Assembly (NCBI GenBank): GCA_946612175.1
Contig: CAMOEO010000019.1
Coordinates: forward strand, 1 to 18,240
Source: an uncultured Verrucomicrobiota bacterium
GTDB lineage: Bacteria; Verrucomicrobiota; Kiritimatiellia; RFP12; UBA3636
Direction: 5' to 3'
DNA: 18,240 bases
A program made the position numbers and the translations under genes. Below are positions 7,644 to 16,157 of this stretch, one piece after another. Under the pieces are notes generated by a model. The model searched no databases, was not told the DNA's origin, and was given only the letters and a program-made list of their open reading frames with translations. Position 1 is the stretch's first letter. Each line of letters starts with the position of its first letter.

Positions 7644-7678
7644 TCCCCCATCCCCGAACACAAGCGGAAAGGAACGAC

Positions 7679-7813
7679 ATGGCGAGAGCGCTGACATTCG
7701 ATTTGGGCGGGACGGCCTTCCAGGCCGAGCCCGTGAAACTGGACCGGAAGAAGGTCTACGGCCGGACCGGGACCGCCGCGAACGTCAAGAAGGGCCGGCC
7801 GGAGGCGAGATAG
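7679..7813 (+). CDS. 44-residue ORF of unknown function upstream of recC
   Basis: ATG at 7679 follows AAAGGA at a normal distance; the ORF ends at TAG 7811-7813, one base before the recC ATG. The product begins MARALTFDLGGTAFQAEPVK, continues with LDRKKVYGR and ends in a basic NVKKGRPEAR tail. It is not recognised as a complete family. The first 30 residues look like a strand-rich start of a longer protein, so the ORF may be the truncated front of a gene whose body was lost when recCBD was joined to this promoter. The recC ribosome binding site (GGAGG, 7801-7805) lies inside it, so its translation would feed recC. Alternatives are a leader peptide or a small functional protein. Confidence 0.55.
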   Translation: MARALTFDLGGTAFQAEPVKLDRKKVYGRTGTAANVKKGRPEAR

Positions 7814-7814
7814 G

Positions 7815-10800
7815 ATGAGCTTGCGCGTTTTTTGGAGCGACCGGCTGGAGACGCTGGCCGACAAGATGCTCGACGAATGGACGTCCCGGCCTTTCGGCGA
7901 CCCGTTCGCGAGGACCTGCGTCGTCGTGGACGAACCGGCCACGCGGGAGTGGCTGCGCGACCGTTTCCTGCTCCGCCGCGCGCCGGGCGGGCGGCGCGTC
8001 CTCGGAAACCTCGAATTCCGGCCGATGCCCGAGTTCGTCAACGACTGGCTCGCCGCCATGACGGGCGAGGCCGACGTCCGGGACCGCGACCCTGCGGTCC
8101 ATCCGTATTCCCGGGGCGTGCTGGCCTGGCGGATCGACGCGATCCTCCGCGCCCGGGCCGGCGATCCCGCGCTCCATGCGCTCGCGAACTATGTCGGGGC
8201 GGGCCCGACCGCCGGATTCCGGCGCTTCGACCTGGCCTCGCGGATCGCGCGCCTGTTCGACGACTACCTGGGTTCGCGCCACCCGATGCTCGCGGCGTGG
8301 GAGAACCGCTCCACACCGCTCCCGCCCCGCGATCCGGAGCGCTGGCAGTGCGCGCTCTACCGCCTTCTGGCGGAGAAGGAGCCGGACACCTACGCCGGCG
8401 AATACATCCGCGCCCTCGCGCCGGAGGCCGACCCGGCCGCGGCGTTCGAACGCGGCTTTCCCCGATACGCCGCCGTTCACGTCTTCGACGCGGCCGACAT
8501 CCCCTGGCCCTGGATGGCGATGCTCGACCGGATCTCGTCCGTCCTGCCGGTGACGGTGTGGACGTTCAACCCGTCCCATGCCTGGTGGATCGAGAATCCG
8601 ACGAAGCGGCAGGCGATGCGCGAACGCGCGGCGCTCGAACGCGCGGCGCTCGAACGCGGGGAGGCGCCGCCCGAGGAGGAGGCGGGGGAGCCGGCGCCCG
8701 AAGCGGAGGACTCGGAATCGCCGGAGGAGAAGGAACGGAGGCGTACAGACGGGACGCTGCTGGCGGCGCTCGCCTCCGGGACCCGCGGCCTTCTCGCGCA
8801 CGAGCTCGACGCGACCGAGGGGGACTGCTCGTGGCTGGGCGACCGGTCGCCGACGTTCCGGACGCTCCGGGGCGCCGCGACGGAGGTCCACGCCTGCCAT
8901 TCGCCCCGCCGGGAACTGGAGGCCGCGCGCGACGCGCTGCACCGCTTCTTCGCGGAAAACCGCGACGCCCGCCCCGGCGACGCGCTGGTCCTCTGCGCCG
9001 ACTGGGAGCGCTATTCGCCCCTCGTGGAGGCCATCTTCGGCAACCGTCCGAACGCGCCGTTCCCGCCCGTCGCGGCCTGGGGGGCGATCCGGCAGTCGAC
9101 GCCGGTCTTCCGGTCCTTCGCCGACCTGCTCGACTTCCGCGCGAACCGCTTCGAGGTCACGAAGGTCTTCGCGCTGCTCGGGGTTCCGGAGATCCGGAAG
9201 AAGCTCGGCCTCGACGCCGACGCCCTCGAGACGCTCCGCGACATGGTCCGCGGGAACAACATCCACTGGGGGCGCGACGCGGCGGACGTCCGGCGCATCC
9301 TGGGCGATGCGGCGGAAGGCGCGGCGGACGATTTCGCGGCCGACGAGCCGGACTGCCGCTTCACCTGGCGGCGCGGCCTCGACCGTTTCGCGCTGGACGC
9401 GCTCCTCGGACCCGATCTCACCGGGAAGGGGACGGTCCGCGCGGGCCGGCTCGGCGAGCTGCTCCCGCAGGGCAGCGTCGAGGGAGACCGGGCCCGGGCC
9501 GTCGGACACCTCGCCCGGTTCGTGGAACGCCTCGCGGATCTGCGCGCGTTCCTGCGGGAGGGGCACAGGCTCGAAACGTGGCGGACGCGGCTGCTGCAGG
9601 CGATCGACGACTTCTACGATGACACCGGCAAGGTCGGCGAGATTCTTTCGCTGCGCAAGGCCGTCGACGCCGTGGCCGACGCGGCGGTCCGGGCGGCGGC
9701 GCGCGAGCGCCGTCCGGACGAGCCGATCCCGGGCGAGGTCTTCTGCGCCGCCGTGCTCGCCGCCGTCCGGGAGGGCTCGCACCGCCTCTCGGCCGCCGGC
9801 GACGCCGTCCGCTTCGCCCCGCTCACGCCCGGCGCGGCCGTCCCGGCGCGCTTTGTCTGGATCTGCGGACTCAACGACGGGACCTTCCCGCGCAACGACG
9901 TCCGGCCGTCCTTCGACCTGGTCGGCCGTCGCCCGACGATGTTCGACGTCTCCGACCGCGAGACCGACTGCCTGGCGCTGCTCAAGGCCGCGCTCGGCGC
10001 CCGCGACAGGCTGTGCCTCAGCTACGTCGGCCGCGACATCCGCACCAACAAGGAGCTTCCCGCGGCGGTTCCCCTGATCGACCTTCTCGAGTGGTTCGCG
10101 GCGTCGGGGCTTCCGGTCCGGCGATACGACCATCCCCTCCAGTCGTTCAGCCCCCGCTACTTTCTTCCCCCGAAGAAGCCGGAGGACGCCCTGCCGCCCA
10201 GCTATTCGGCCGTCGATCGCGCCGCCGCCGCATCGCTCGCCGGCCGCGCGGACGGCGGCGAGGACCCCGCCGTCTTCGAGGTCGTCCCGTTCCCGCCCGA
10301 CAAAAAGAACAAGACGACGATCAATCTGGACGAGCTGGCCTCCTTCTGCTCGAGCCCCAACTGGTTCCTCGCGAAATACCGGCTCCGGATCCCCGCCGGA
10401 GACGATGCCAAGTACGTGCTTCTGGAGGACGACGACGAGCTCGAGGCGAGGCCGTCGGACGATTTCGCCACCGCAGTGCTGTTCGGAGACAAAAGCCTCA
10501 CGGACGGTGACGTCCGGGCGGAATCCCTTCGTCTGGCCGAGTCGGGCGCGGCGGTCGATCTGGACGACGCCTCCCGAATGCTCGAAAGCAGCCTGTCCCA
10601 GGAGACGATCCAGCAGTTTCAGGCGCGAACCGTCGAGTTCGCGAAAGACTCCCAAGAGCAAAAGGACTTCGGAACGCCCGGCGATCCCGTCGTCGCATCG
10701 ATCAAGTCGTTCGCGGGCGGAACGCCCGAACGGGTCGCCGTCCGGCTTTCCGTCGGCGGTCGCGACATCGACGTCGTCGGAAGCCAGCTGCCGCCGGTGG

Positions 10801-11159
10801 AAATCGTCAACGGACGCGGCGAGCGCGTGCCGTACGCGTTCGTTTTCAAAGGGCGCTTCTGGCCTTCCGACCATGTCGGGGCGTGGATCCGGCATCTGGT
10901 TCGCCAGATCCAGGACCGCGCCTGCACGACGGCCCTTGTTTCGCCCGAATGGAAGCACGTGAAGATCCTGGCTCCGGTTCCGGTCGGGAAGGCGACGGAG
11001 CTGCTCGCGGGAATCGTCGCGTTCGCGACGCGGAGGATGGTCGTCGACCCGGCCGGGGCCGGCGGCAGGGAGGAGCCCCCCGGGGAACTGGCGCCGCTGC
11101 TCGACCCCGGACCGTTCCTCCGGTTCAAGGGACAGAAATCGAAGAAGAAGGAGAAGTAG
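7815..11159 (+). CDS. recC: RecC, exodeoxyribonuclease V gamma subunit
   Basis: The 1114-residue protein matches RecC in length (E. coli 1122), order and motifs. The N-terminus (RVFWSDRLETLADKM, then VVVDEPATREWL and FVNDWL) is of the degenerate superfamily 1 helicase type. The block VWICGLNDGTFPR, followed by SFDLVGRRP and later LCLSYVGRDI (about residues 680-740), corresponds to the conserved E. coli segment LLGMNDGVYPR followed by ISYIGR. RecC has no working ATPase. In E. coli it holds the complex together, splits the strands and recognises Chi; which sequence it recognises here is unknown. Start ATG 7815 lies nine bases after GGAGG. A Glu/Pro-rich linker at about residues 281-312 follows a short tandem repeat. 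Gene order recC-recB-recD is that of E. coli without the intervening ptrA. Confidence 0.93.
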   Translation: MSLRVFWSDRLETLADKMLDEWTSRPFGDPFARTCVVVDEPATREWLRDRFLLRRAPGGRRVLGNLEFRPMPEFVNDWLAAMTGEADVRDRDPAVHPYSRGVLAWRIDAILRARAGDPALHALANYVGAGPTAGFRRFDLASRIARLFDDYLGSRHPMLAAWENRSTPLPPRDPERWQCALYRLLAEKEPDTYAGEYIRALAPEADPAAAFERGFPRYAAVHVFDAADIPWPWMAMLDRISSVLPVTVWTFNPSHAWWIENPTKRQAMRERAALERAALERGEAPPEEEAGEPAPEAEDSESPEEKERRRTDGTLLAALASGTRGLLAHELDATEGDCSWLGDRSPTFRTLRGAATEVHACHSPRRELEAARDALHRFFAENRDARPGDALVLCADWERYSPLVEAIFGNRPNAPFPPVAAWGAIRQSTPVFRSFADLLDFRANRFEVTKVFALLGVPEIRKKLGLDADALETLRDMVRGNNIHWGRDAADVRRILGDAAEGAADDFAADEPDCRFTWRRGLDRFALDALLGPDLTGKGTVRAGRLGELLPQGSVEGDRARAVGHLARFVERLADLRAFLREGHRLETWRTRLLQAIDDFYDDTGKVGEILSLRKAVDAVADAAVRAAARERRPDEPIPGEVFCAAVLAAVREGSHRLSAAGDAVRFAPLTPGAAVPARFVWICGLNDGTFPRNDVRPSFDLVGRRPTMFDVSDRETDCLALLKAALGARDRLCLSYVGRDIRTNKELPAAVPLIDLLEWFAASGLPVRRYDHPLQSFSPRYFLPPKKPEDALPPSYSAVDRAAAASLAGRADGGEDPAVFEVVPFPPDKKNKTTINLDELASFCSSPNWFLAKYRLRIPAGDDAKYVLLEDDDELEARPSDDFATAVLFGDKSLTDGDVRAESLRLAESGAAVDLDDASRMLESSLSQETIQQFQARTVEFAKDSQEQKDFGTPGDPVVASIKSFAGGTPERVAVRLSVGGRDIDVVGSQLPPVEIVNGRGERVPYAFVFKGRFWPSDHVGAWIRHLVRQIQDRACTTALVSPEWKHVKILAPVPVGKATELLAGIVAFATRRMVVDPAGAGGREEPPGELAPLLDPGPFLRFKGQKSKKKEK
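8621..8665 (+). repeat. 15-bp tandem repeat in recC
   Basis: CGAACGCGCGGCGCT occurs twice in direct succession (8621-8635, 8636-8650), followed by a degenerate third unit starting CGAACGCGGGG. It encodes ERAALERAALERGEA, a charged helix leading into an acidic linker. The period is a multiple of three, so slippage would change length without breaking the frame. Confidence 0.7.
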
Positions 11160-11169
11160 GAGTCTCTCC

Positions 11170-14100
11170 ATGACGACGGTTTTCAACGAACAGATCTACG
11201 ACCCGGCCTTCCCGCTCGACGGACCGCACCTCGTGGCGGCGTCGGCGGGCACGGGCAAGACCTACAACATCCAGAACGTCTGCGCCCGCCTCGTGATGGA
11301 GCGGGACTTCCGCATCCCGGAGATCCAGGTGACGACCTTCACGGAGGCCGCCACGAAAGAGCTGCGCGACCGCGTTCGCCGGGTCTTCGCGAACCTGTCC
11401 CTCCTGTTCGCCAGACGGGAGGACGAAATCCTCGGCCGGGACGGGAAGAAGGACGTCCGGGAAGTCGAGCGGCTGGAGCGTCTCCGCGAATGCGCCCGCG
11501 GGAACGGCGTCCCGGACCTCGTCGCCCGCGGCCGCGTGGAGGGGGTTCTCCGGGAGTTCGACCTCGCAGCGATCTCCACGATCCACGGCTTCTGCAGCCG
11601 CGCGATGAAGCGCTTTGCGTTCGAGACCGGAGCCGCGTTCCAGGCCGAGCTGCGCGACGACAAGACGGCCGACCTCCGCCGCCGGACGCGCGACTGGTGG
11701 CGGACGCGCCGCAGGGGCGGCGGGGACGGTTTTCCGGCGCTCAAGGACCTCCAGGACGCCGTTGACGTGCTCGGAGAGAAGACCGAGTGGACCATGGACG
11801 GCGACGACGCGACGCTCGCCGGCGCGAAGGAGATCGTCGAACGCTACGAGGCCGACCGGCCGACGCGCGAGACGCAGACGTTCGACGACCTGCTCCGCGC
11901 CGTCCGCGACGCCTTGCGCGACGAAACCTTCGGCCCGATCCTCGCGGGCTGCCTCCGCAGGGATCTGAAGGCCGTCGTGGTGGACGAGTTCCAGGACACC
12001 GACCCCGCACAGTACGAGATCTTCAGCCGCGTCTTCCTCGACGTCCCGGCCGGGACGCCGCAGCCGCCGCTCTTCTTCGTCGGGGACCCCAAGCAGGCCA
12101 TCTATTCGTTCCGCGGCGCGGACATCTACACCTACCGCATCGCAGCGGAGCGGCCCGACGTGAAGGCGAACGCCTCGCGGCTCGACAAGAACTTCCGCGC
12201 GACGCCGCGCCTCGTGGACGCCGTGAACGCGCTCTTCCGGGATCCGGGCGACGGCTCGTTCACGTTCGGCGACAAGACCATCGACTACCCCGAGGACCTG
12301 AAGGCGGCGACGGATCCGGACGAGAGGATCCCCGGGCTGCTCGTCGGCGGAGGGGAGGATCCCCGTCCCTTCCGTGTCGTGGAGTTCCGGGGCAATGCGA
12401 AGGAAGTCCTGCGCCTGGCCGTCGCGGACGCCGTCGTGGGCGTGCTGAACGAGCAGAAGGGCGTTCTCACCCCCGGGGACGTCGCCATCCTCGTCTCTTC
12501 GCACAGGGCGGGGAGGGCCTTCCGGGACGAGCTTCGCAGGAGGGGCGTCCCGGCCGTCCTGCAGAAGGCCGGCAACGTGTTCGCCGGAGACACGGCGAAG
12601 GACTTCCGCAAGGTGCTGCTGGCCATGGCCGGCATCGGAGGGCGCAGGCAGATCCGCGCCGCCCTCGCCACGCCGTTCTTCGACTTTGCCTCCGGGACGG
12701 GGTTTCCCGGCGAGGACGACGCCGTGTTCGCCGATATGGTCGGCGCGTTCGCCAAGTGGAACGGCGATTGGCGCAAAAAGGGCTTCGCCGCCGCCTTCGC
12801 CGAGCTCGAATCGCACGACCGGTGCCGGCTTCGCCCCCGTTTCGCGAAGATGGCGGACGGCGAACGCCGCCTGGCGGACATCCTCCAGATCGTCGACCTG
12901 GCTGGCGCGGCCGTTCGCGAACGGGGTCCCGCGCCGGAGGTTCTCGTCGACTGGCTGACCGAGCGGATCAATCTCGCCGGCGACGAGAAGGCCGACGATC
13001 AATGGAGCGGGAAAAAGAAAAAGCGCCCCCCCCCCGAAGCCGATTCCGAGGAGTACGCGCGCGAACTGGAGAGCGAGAGCGACGCCGTCAAGATCATGAC
13101 GCTCCACGTCTCGAAGGGGCTGGAGTTCCCCGTGACCGTCGTTCCGGTCGGAAGCGCCTTCTCCGTCTCGTCGCCCTATTTCCACCACGACGGCGACGGG
13201 AAGCTTCACGTCTCGGCCGATCCCGCCGACGCCGACGCCGCGCAGGCGGAGGAGGACGCGGAGCACATGCGGAAGCTCTACGTCTCGTTCACGCGCGCCA
13301 CGAAGCGGACGATCGTCGTGACGCCGCCGCCGGCGGAGGGCTCCTCCCTGGCCCGGCTTCTGGTCAACGCCGCCGGGCGCGGCGCCGGACCGGACGGTTC
13401 GCCGATTCTCCGGACGGAGTGGCAGCCGGCGCCGGATGGGCGGCCCGCGGCCTATGCGGCGGAAAAGCCGACCCTCGACCGGCTCTCCGACGCGGAGACT
13501 CCGCGCGGCTACGGCATTTTCTTCCAGCCGACGAAGGGGAGCTACTCGTCCCTGATTCCGAAGAAGAACGGCAAGAAGGGCGAAGACGACGACGAGTCCG
13601 AACCGAAGGGATCGAAAGAGGATGGCGAATCCTGCGAGGACCTCGAATTCGACGTGGATTCGAGCGTGGACGGGCCCGACTACGACGAGGAAGACGCGGA
13701 CGATTCCGGCGTCCGGCCGGAGCCCCCGTCGACGGACGGCGAGGAGGAGAACCCGATCTTCGGCTTCCGCGGCGGCGACAAGATCGGAACCTGCTGGCAC
13801 GACATCTTCGAGACGATTTCCTTCGATGCCGACGATGCCGCCATCCAGGAGACGACACGGCGATCGCTCCTCCTCCACGGGCTCGCGGCCCGGGATCCCG
13901 ATTCGTTCGAAAAGGATGTAGGGACCGTCGCCGGAATGGTTCGGGCGACCCTGGACCGGCCGCTCGTCTCCCCTACGGGCGACACCTTCTTCCTCCATGA
14001 CGTGCGATGGTCCGACCGGTTCAGCGAATGGGAGTTCCACTTCCCGTCCCGGACCGCGAAGGAGTCCTCGATGGCCGCCATCGCGCAGATCCTCCGCGAG

Positions 14101-14532
14101 GAATGGGCGGGCGAGAAGGACAAGGAGCCCTTCCTGGCCGCCGCGGCCGCCTGGCGCCGCCCGATTCCGAGGGGCTTCCTCAAGGGCTATCTCGACCTGC
14201 TCTTCCGGCACGACGGCCTCTACTACGTCGTGGACTGGAAGTCGAACCGCCTCGACGGACACGCCGACGACTTCACGGAAGAGCGCGTCCGGGAAGAAAT
14301 GGCGGAGCACCACTACTTCCTCCAGTATCTTCTCTATTCGGCGGTCCTGCACCGGTTCCTGAAGGAGACGATGGGGGCGGACTACTCGTGGGAGAAGAAC
14401 TTCGGCGGCATCCGCTACGTGTTCCTGCGCGGCGTGGCCGCCGGAGCGGAGGCCGCCGTCTTTTCGGACCGGCCGCCCGCCCGGCTGCTCAATCGGATCG
14501 CAAACGCCCTGGGACTGGAGGACCGGACATGA
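11170..14532 (+). CDS. recB: RecB, exodeoxyribonuclease V beta subunit (helicase and nuclease)
   Basis: The 1120-residue protein (E. coli 1180) has UvrD-type helicase motifs: Walker A AASAGTGKT (23-31), TTFTEAATKELRDR, the Walker B-type VVVDEFQDTDPAQ (D272, E273), QAIYSFRGADIYTY, IMTLHVSKGLEFP, and KLYVSFTRATKR. The C-terminal nuclease domain has H877 (GTCWHDIFE), D1009 (KGYLDLLF) and D1022-W-K1024 (VVDWKSN). These fit E. coli H956, D1067, D1080 and K1082, with the same 13-residue spacing between the two aspartates. RecB is the 3'-5' motor, cuts both strands and loads RecA. AGGAG at 11158-11162 supports ATG 11170. An acidic, Ser/Asp/Glu-rich linker (about 798-860) joins helicase and nuclease. 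A run of ten C residues occurs at 13026-13035. recD begins within the recB stop codon. Confidence 0.95.
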   Translation: MTTVFNEQIYDPAFPLDGPHLVAASAGTGKTYNIQNVCARLVMERDFRIPEIQVTTFTEAATKELRDRVRRVFANLSLLFARREDEILGRDGKKDVREVERLERLRECARGNGVPDLVARGRVEGVLREFDLAAISTIHGFCSRAMKRFAFETGAAFQAELRDDKTADLRRRTRDWWRTRRRGGGDGFPALKDLQDAVDVLGEKTEWTMDGDDATLAGAKEIVERYEADRPTRETQTFDDLLRAVRDALRDETFGPILAGCLRRDLKAVVVDEFQDTDPAQYEIFSRVFLDVPAGTPQPPLFFVGDPKQAIYSFRGADIYTYRIAAERPDVKANASRLDKNFRATPRLVDAVNALFRDPGDGSFTFGDKTIDYPEDLKAATDPDERIPGLLVGGGEDPRPFRVVEFRGNAKEVLRLAVADAVVGVLNEQKGVLTPGDVAILVSSHRAGRAFRDELRRRGVPAVLQKAGNVFAGDTAKDFRKVLLAMAGIGGRRQIRAALATPFFDFASGTGFPGEDDAVFADMVGAFAKWNGDWRKKGFAAAFAELESHDRCRLRPRFAKMADGERRLADILQIVDLAGAAVRERGPAPEVLVDWLTERINLAGDEKADDQWSGKKKKRPPPEADSEEYARELESESDAVKIMTLHVSKGLEFPVTVVPVGSAFSVSSPYFHHDGDGKLHVSADPADADAAQAEEDAEHMRKLYVSFTRATKRTIVVTPPPAEGSSLARLLVNAAGRGAGPDGSPILRTEWQPAPDGRPAAYAAEKPTLDRLSDAETPRGYGIFFQPTKGSYSSLIPKKNGKKGEDDDESEPKGSKEDGESCEDLEFDVDSSVDGPDYDEEDADDSGVRPEPPSTDGEEENPIFGFRGGDKIGTCWHDIFETISFDADDAAIQETTRRSLLLHGLAARDPDSFEKDVGTVAGMVRATLDRPLVSPTGDTFFLHDVRWSDRFSEWEFHFPSRTAKESSMAAIAQILREEWAGEKDKEPFLAAAAAWRRPIPRGFLKGYLDLLFRHDGLYYVVDWKSNRLDGHADDFTEERVREEMAEHHYFLQYLLYSAVLHRFLKETMGADYSWEKNFGGIRYVFLRGVAAGAEAAVFSDRPPARLLNRIANALGLEDRT
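13026..13035 (+). repeat. C10 homopolymer within recB
   Basis: Ten consecutive C bases encode the end of an Arg and three Pro codons, directly after the A-rich GGGAAAAAGAAAAAG. Runs of this length are prone to slippage, and a one-base change would remove the last helicase motifs and the nuclease domain of RecB. The reading frame is intact as given here. Confidence 0.9.
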
Positions 14533-16106
14533 AAGACCTCGTTCTCGATTTCGTGACGCGCATGACCGGCGGCAACGAGCCGGTCGCCGCGCTCTGCAGG
14601 CGGACCATGCTGGGCCTCGAGGAGGAAGGCGACGTCTGCATCGAACTGGACGCCGAGGGGGAGGACCTGCTCCGGACCGCGCCGGACGCCGTGGCCTTCG
14701 CCGGCGACGGAACGGAGCCGGCGGACGTCCGCGCCCCCTTCGTCGTGCAGAACGGCCTGCTCTACACGCGGCGCAACTGGTACTACGAGCGGCTCGTCCT
14801 GGAGCGGCTGGCCGCGCTGAACCGGCCCCTGGCGTCCGCGCCCGTCGAGTTCCCGGCGGACACCAAGCTCCGCCGGGAGCAGCAGGACGCGGTTCGCGCC
14901 ATGTGCGCAAACCGCTTCTCGATCCTCACGGGCGGTCCCGGCACGGGCAAGACCTTCACGATCGCCGCCGCCGTGGACATCGTCCGACGGCGCGAACCGG
15001 GGCTCCGCCTCGGCCTCGCCGCCCCGACCGGCAAGGCGCGCCAGCGGATGTCCGAATCGATGGAGAAGAGCGGCATGGCCGACGTCCCCGAGGCGTCGAC
15101 CATCCACGCGATGCTCGGCCCCACCCCCGAGTTCGTCACCTTCAAGCACAACCGCGGGAACCCGCTTCCGTTCGACTGGATCGTCGTCGACGAGGCGAGC
15201 ATGGTCGACCTGCCGCTCCTGGCGAAGCTCCTCGACGCGGTGCCGGACGACTGCCGCATCACGTTCGCCGGCGACGCGGACCAGCTCGCCTCCGTCGAGC
15301 GCGGGCGTGTCTTCGCCGACCTGTGCGCCCGTCCCGGGCTTCCGATCAGCCGCCTGGCCCGGAGCGAACGCTTTCCGCCCGGCGGCGAAATCGCGCGCCT
15401 TGCCGCCGCCATCAACGGGAAGAGCGTCGAGTGTGGCGAGGAGGCGATGGGGATCCTGCGCGCGCCCGGAGGCGTTACGTCCTTCACGGACCTGTCCGGC
15501 GTCGAGAAGGTGTTCCGCCCCAAGACATGGCCCGGATTCGCCGACGCGGTGCGCGATGGCTATGCCGAGTTCGCCGCCTGCCGCGACGCCGCGTCGGCCC
15601 TCGAGCATCTGGAGGACTTCCGCGTCCTCTGCGCGCTGCGCCACGGACCGTTCGGATCGGAGAAGATCGCGTCGTGGATCCGGCGCACCCTTTCCAAAAA
15701 TGCGCCGGTCCCGATGATGATCACCCAAAACGACCGGACGCTCGACGTGAACAACGGCGACGTGGGCGTGGTGATGCCGGGCGACCGGAAGACCCTTTGC
15801 CTGCCCGGGAGGAAAAAGGGCGAAACAATCCGCACGATCCGGCTCGAACTGCTCCCGGAGACCGAATGCGCCTTCGCGTCCACCGTGCACAAGGCGCAGG
15901 GATCCCAGTTCAGGGACGTCGCGGTCGTCCTTCCGACGACGGGCGAAAGTCCGCTGCTCACCTGCGAGATCCTCTACACGGCCGTCACCCGGACGGAGAG
16001 GAGCGTCGCGATCTTCGGCGGCGAGGCGGCCGTTCGCGCCTGCTGCGAGCGTTCCATTCGCCGCCGCTCCGGCCTCGTCCCCCCCTCCCTTGAACTGAAG
16101 AAGTAA
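14529..16106 (+). CDS. recD: RecD, exodeoxyribonuclease V alpha subunit (5'-3' helicase)
   Basis: ATG 14529 overlaps the recB stop (ATGA) and has GGAGG at 14517-14521. The 525-residue product is shorter than E. coli RecD (608). The N-terminal domain (about 1-110) is followed by EQQDAVRAM, Walker A LTGGPGTGKT (133-142), AAPTGKARQRM, the Walker B-type VVDEASMVDL (D221, E222), and FAGDADQLASVERGRVF. Near the C-terminus are TQNDRTLDVNNGDVG, FASTVHKAQGSQF and LLTCEILYTAVTRT, the usual last motifs of superfamily 1B helicases. RecD is the 5'-3' motor of RecBCD and controls its nuclease activity. With recC and recB directly upstream and all spacings short, the complex appears complete. The frame is open upstream to 14007, but that part overlaps recB and carries no RecD features. 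Confidence 0.95.
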   Translation: MKDLVLDFVTRMTGGNEPVAALCRRTMLGLEEEGDVCIELDAEGEDLLRTAPDAVAFAGDGTEPADVRAPFVVQNGLLYTRRNWYYERLVLERLAALNRPLASAPVEFPADTKLRREQQDAVRAMCANRFSILTGGPGTGKTFTIAAAVDIVRRREPGLRLGLAAPTGKARQRMSESMEKSGMADVPEASTIHAMLGPTPEFVTFKHNRGNPLPFDWIVVDEASMVDLPLLAKLLDAVPDDCRITFAGDADQLASVERGRVFADLCARPGLPISRLARSERFPPGGEIARLAAAINGKSVECGEEAMGILRAPGGVTSFTDLSGVEKVFRPKTWPGFADAVRDGYAEFAACRDAASALEHLEDFRVLCALRHGPFGSEKIASWIRRTLSKNAPVPMMITQNDRTLDVNNGDVGVVMPGDRKTLCLPGRKKGETIRTIRLELLPETECAFASTVHKAQGSQFRDVAVVLPTTGESPLLTCEILYTAVTRTERSVAIFGGEAAVRACCERSIRRRSGLVPPSLELKK

Positions 16107-16118
16107 ACTGGTCGGCGT

Positions 16119-16136
16119 TGCGGCGGGAGCGCCGCG
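16119..16136 (+). other. Small hairpin between recD and the FGE-fold gene
   Basis: GCGGCG (16120-16125) pairs with CGCCGC (16130-16135) around a GGAG loop, and an outer T-G pair may extend it. It lies 13 bases after the recD stop and before the AGGAG that serves the next gene. There is no T tract, so it is more likely a processing or attenuation hairpin than a full terminator. It may be chance in G+C-rich sequence. Confidence 0.3.
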
Positions 16137-16157
16137 ACGGAACAGGAGAAACCAAAA

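Noticed and set aside
4454..8059. Minus-strand ORF of 1201 codons opposite sbcC and the recC promoter
   Set aside because: It is a high-G+C shadow: no motifs, and it runs across two operons and an intergenic region.
8621..8665. Short tandem repeat in recC as part of a CRISPR-like array
   Set aside because: The 15-bp units are contiguous without spacers and encode a charged helix in frame.
7785..14910. Minus-strand ORFs over 1100 codons opposite recC and recB
   Set aside because: Lack of stops follows from codon bias of the + strand genes; the translations are compositionally odd and have no family features.
16090..16118. Promoter before the FGE-fold gene (TTGAAC at 16090, or TAAACT at 16104)
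   Set aside because: Neither hexamer has a partner at a suitable distance, so co-transcription with recD is preferred.
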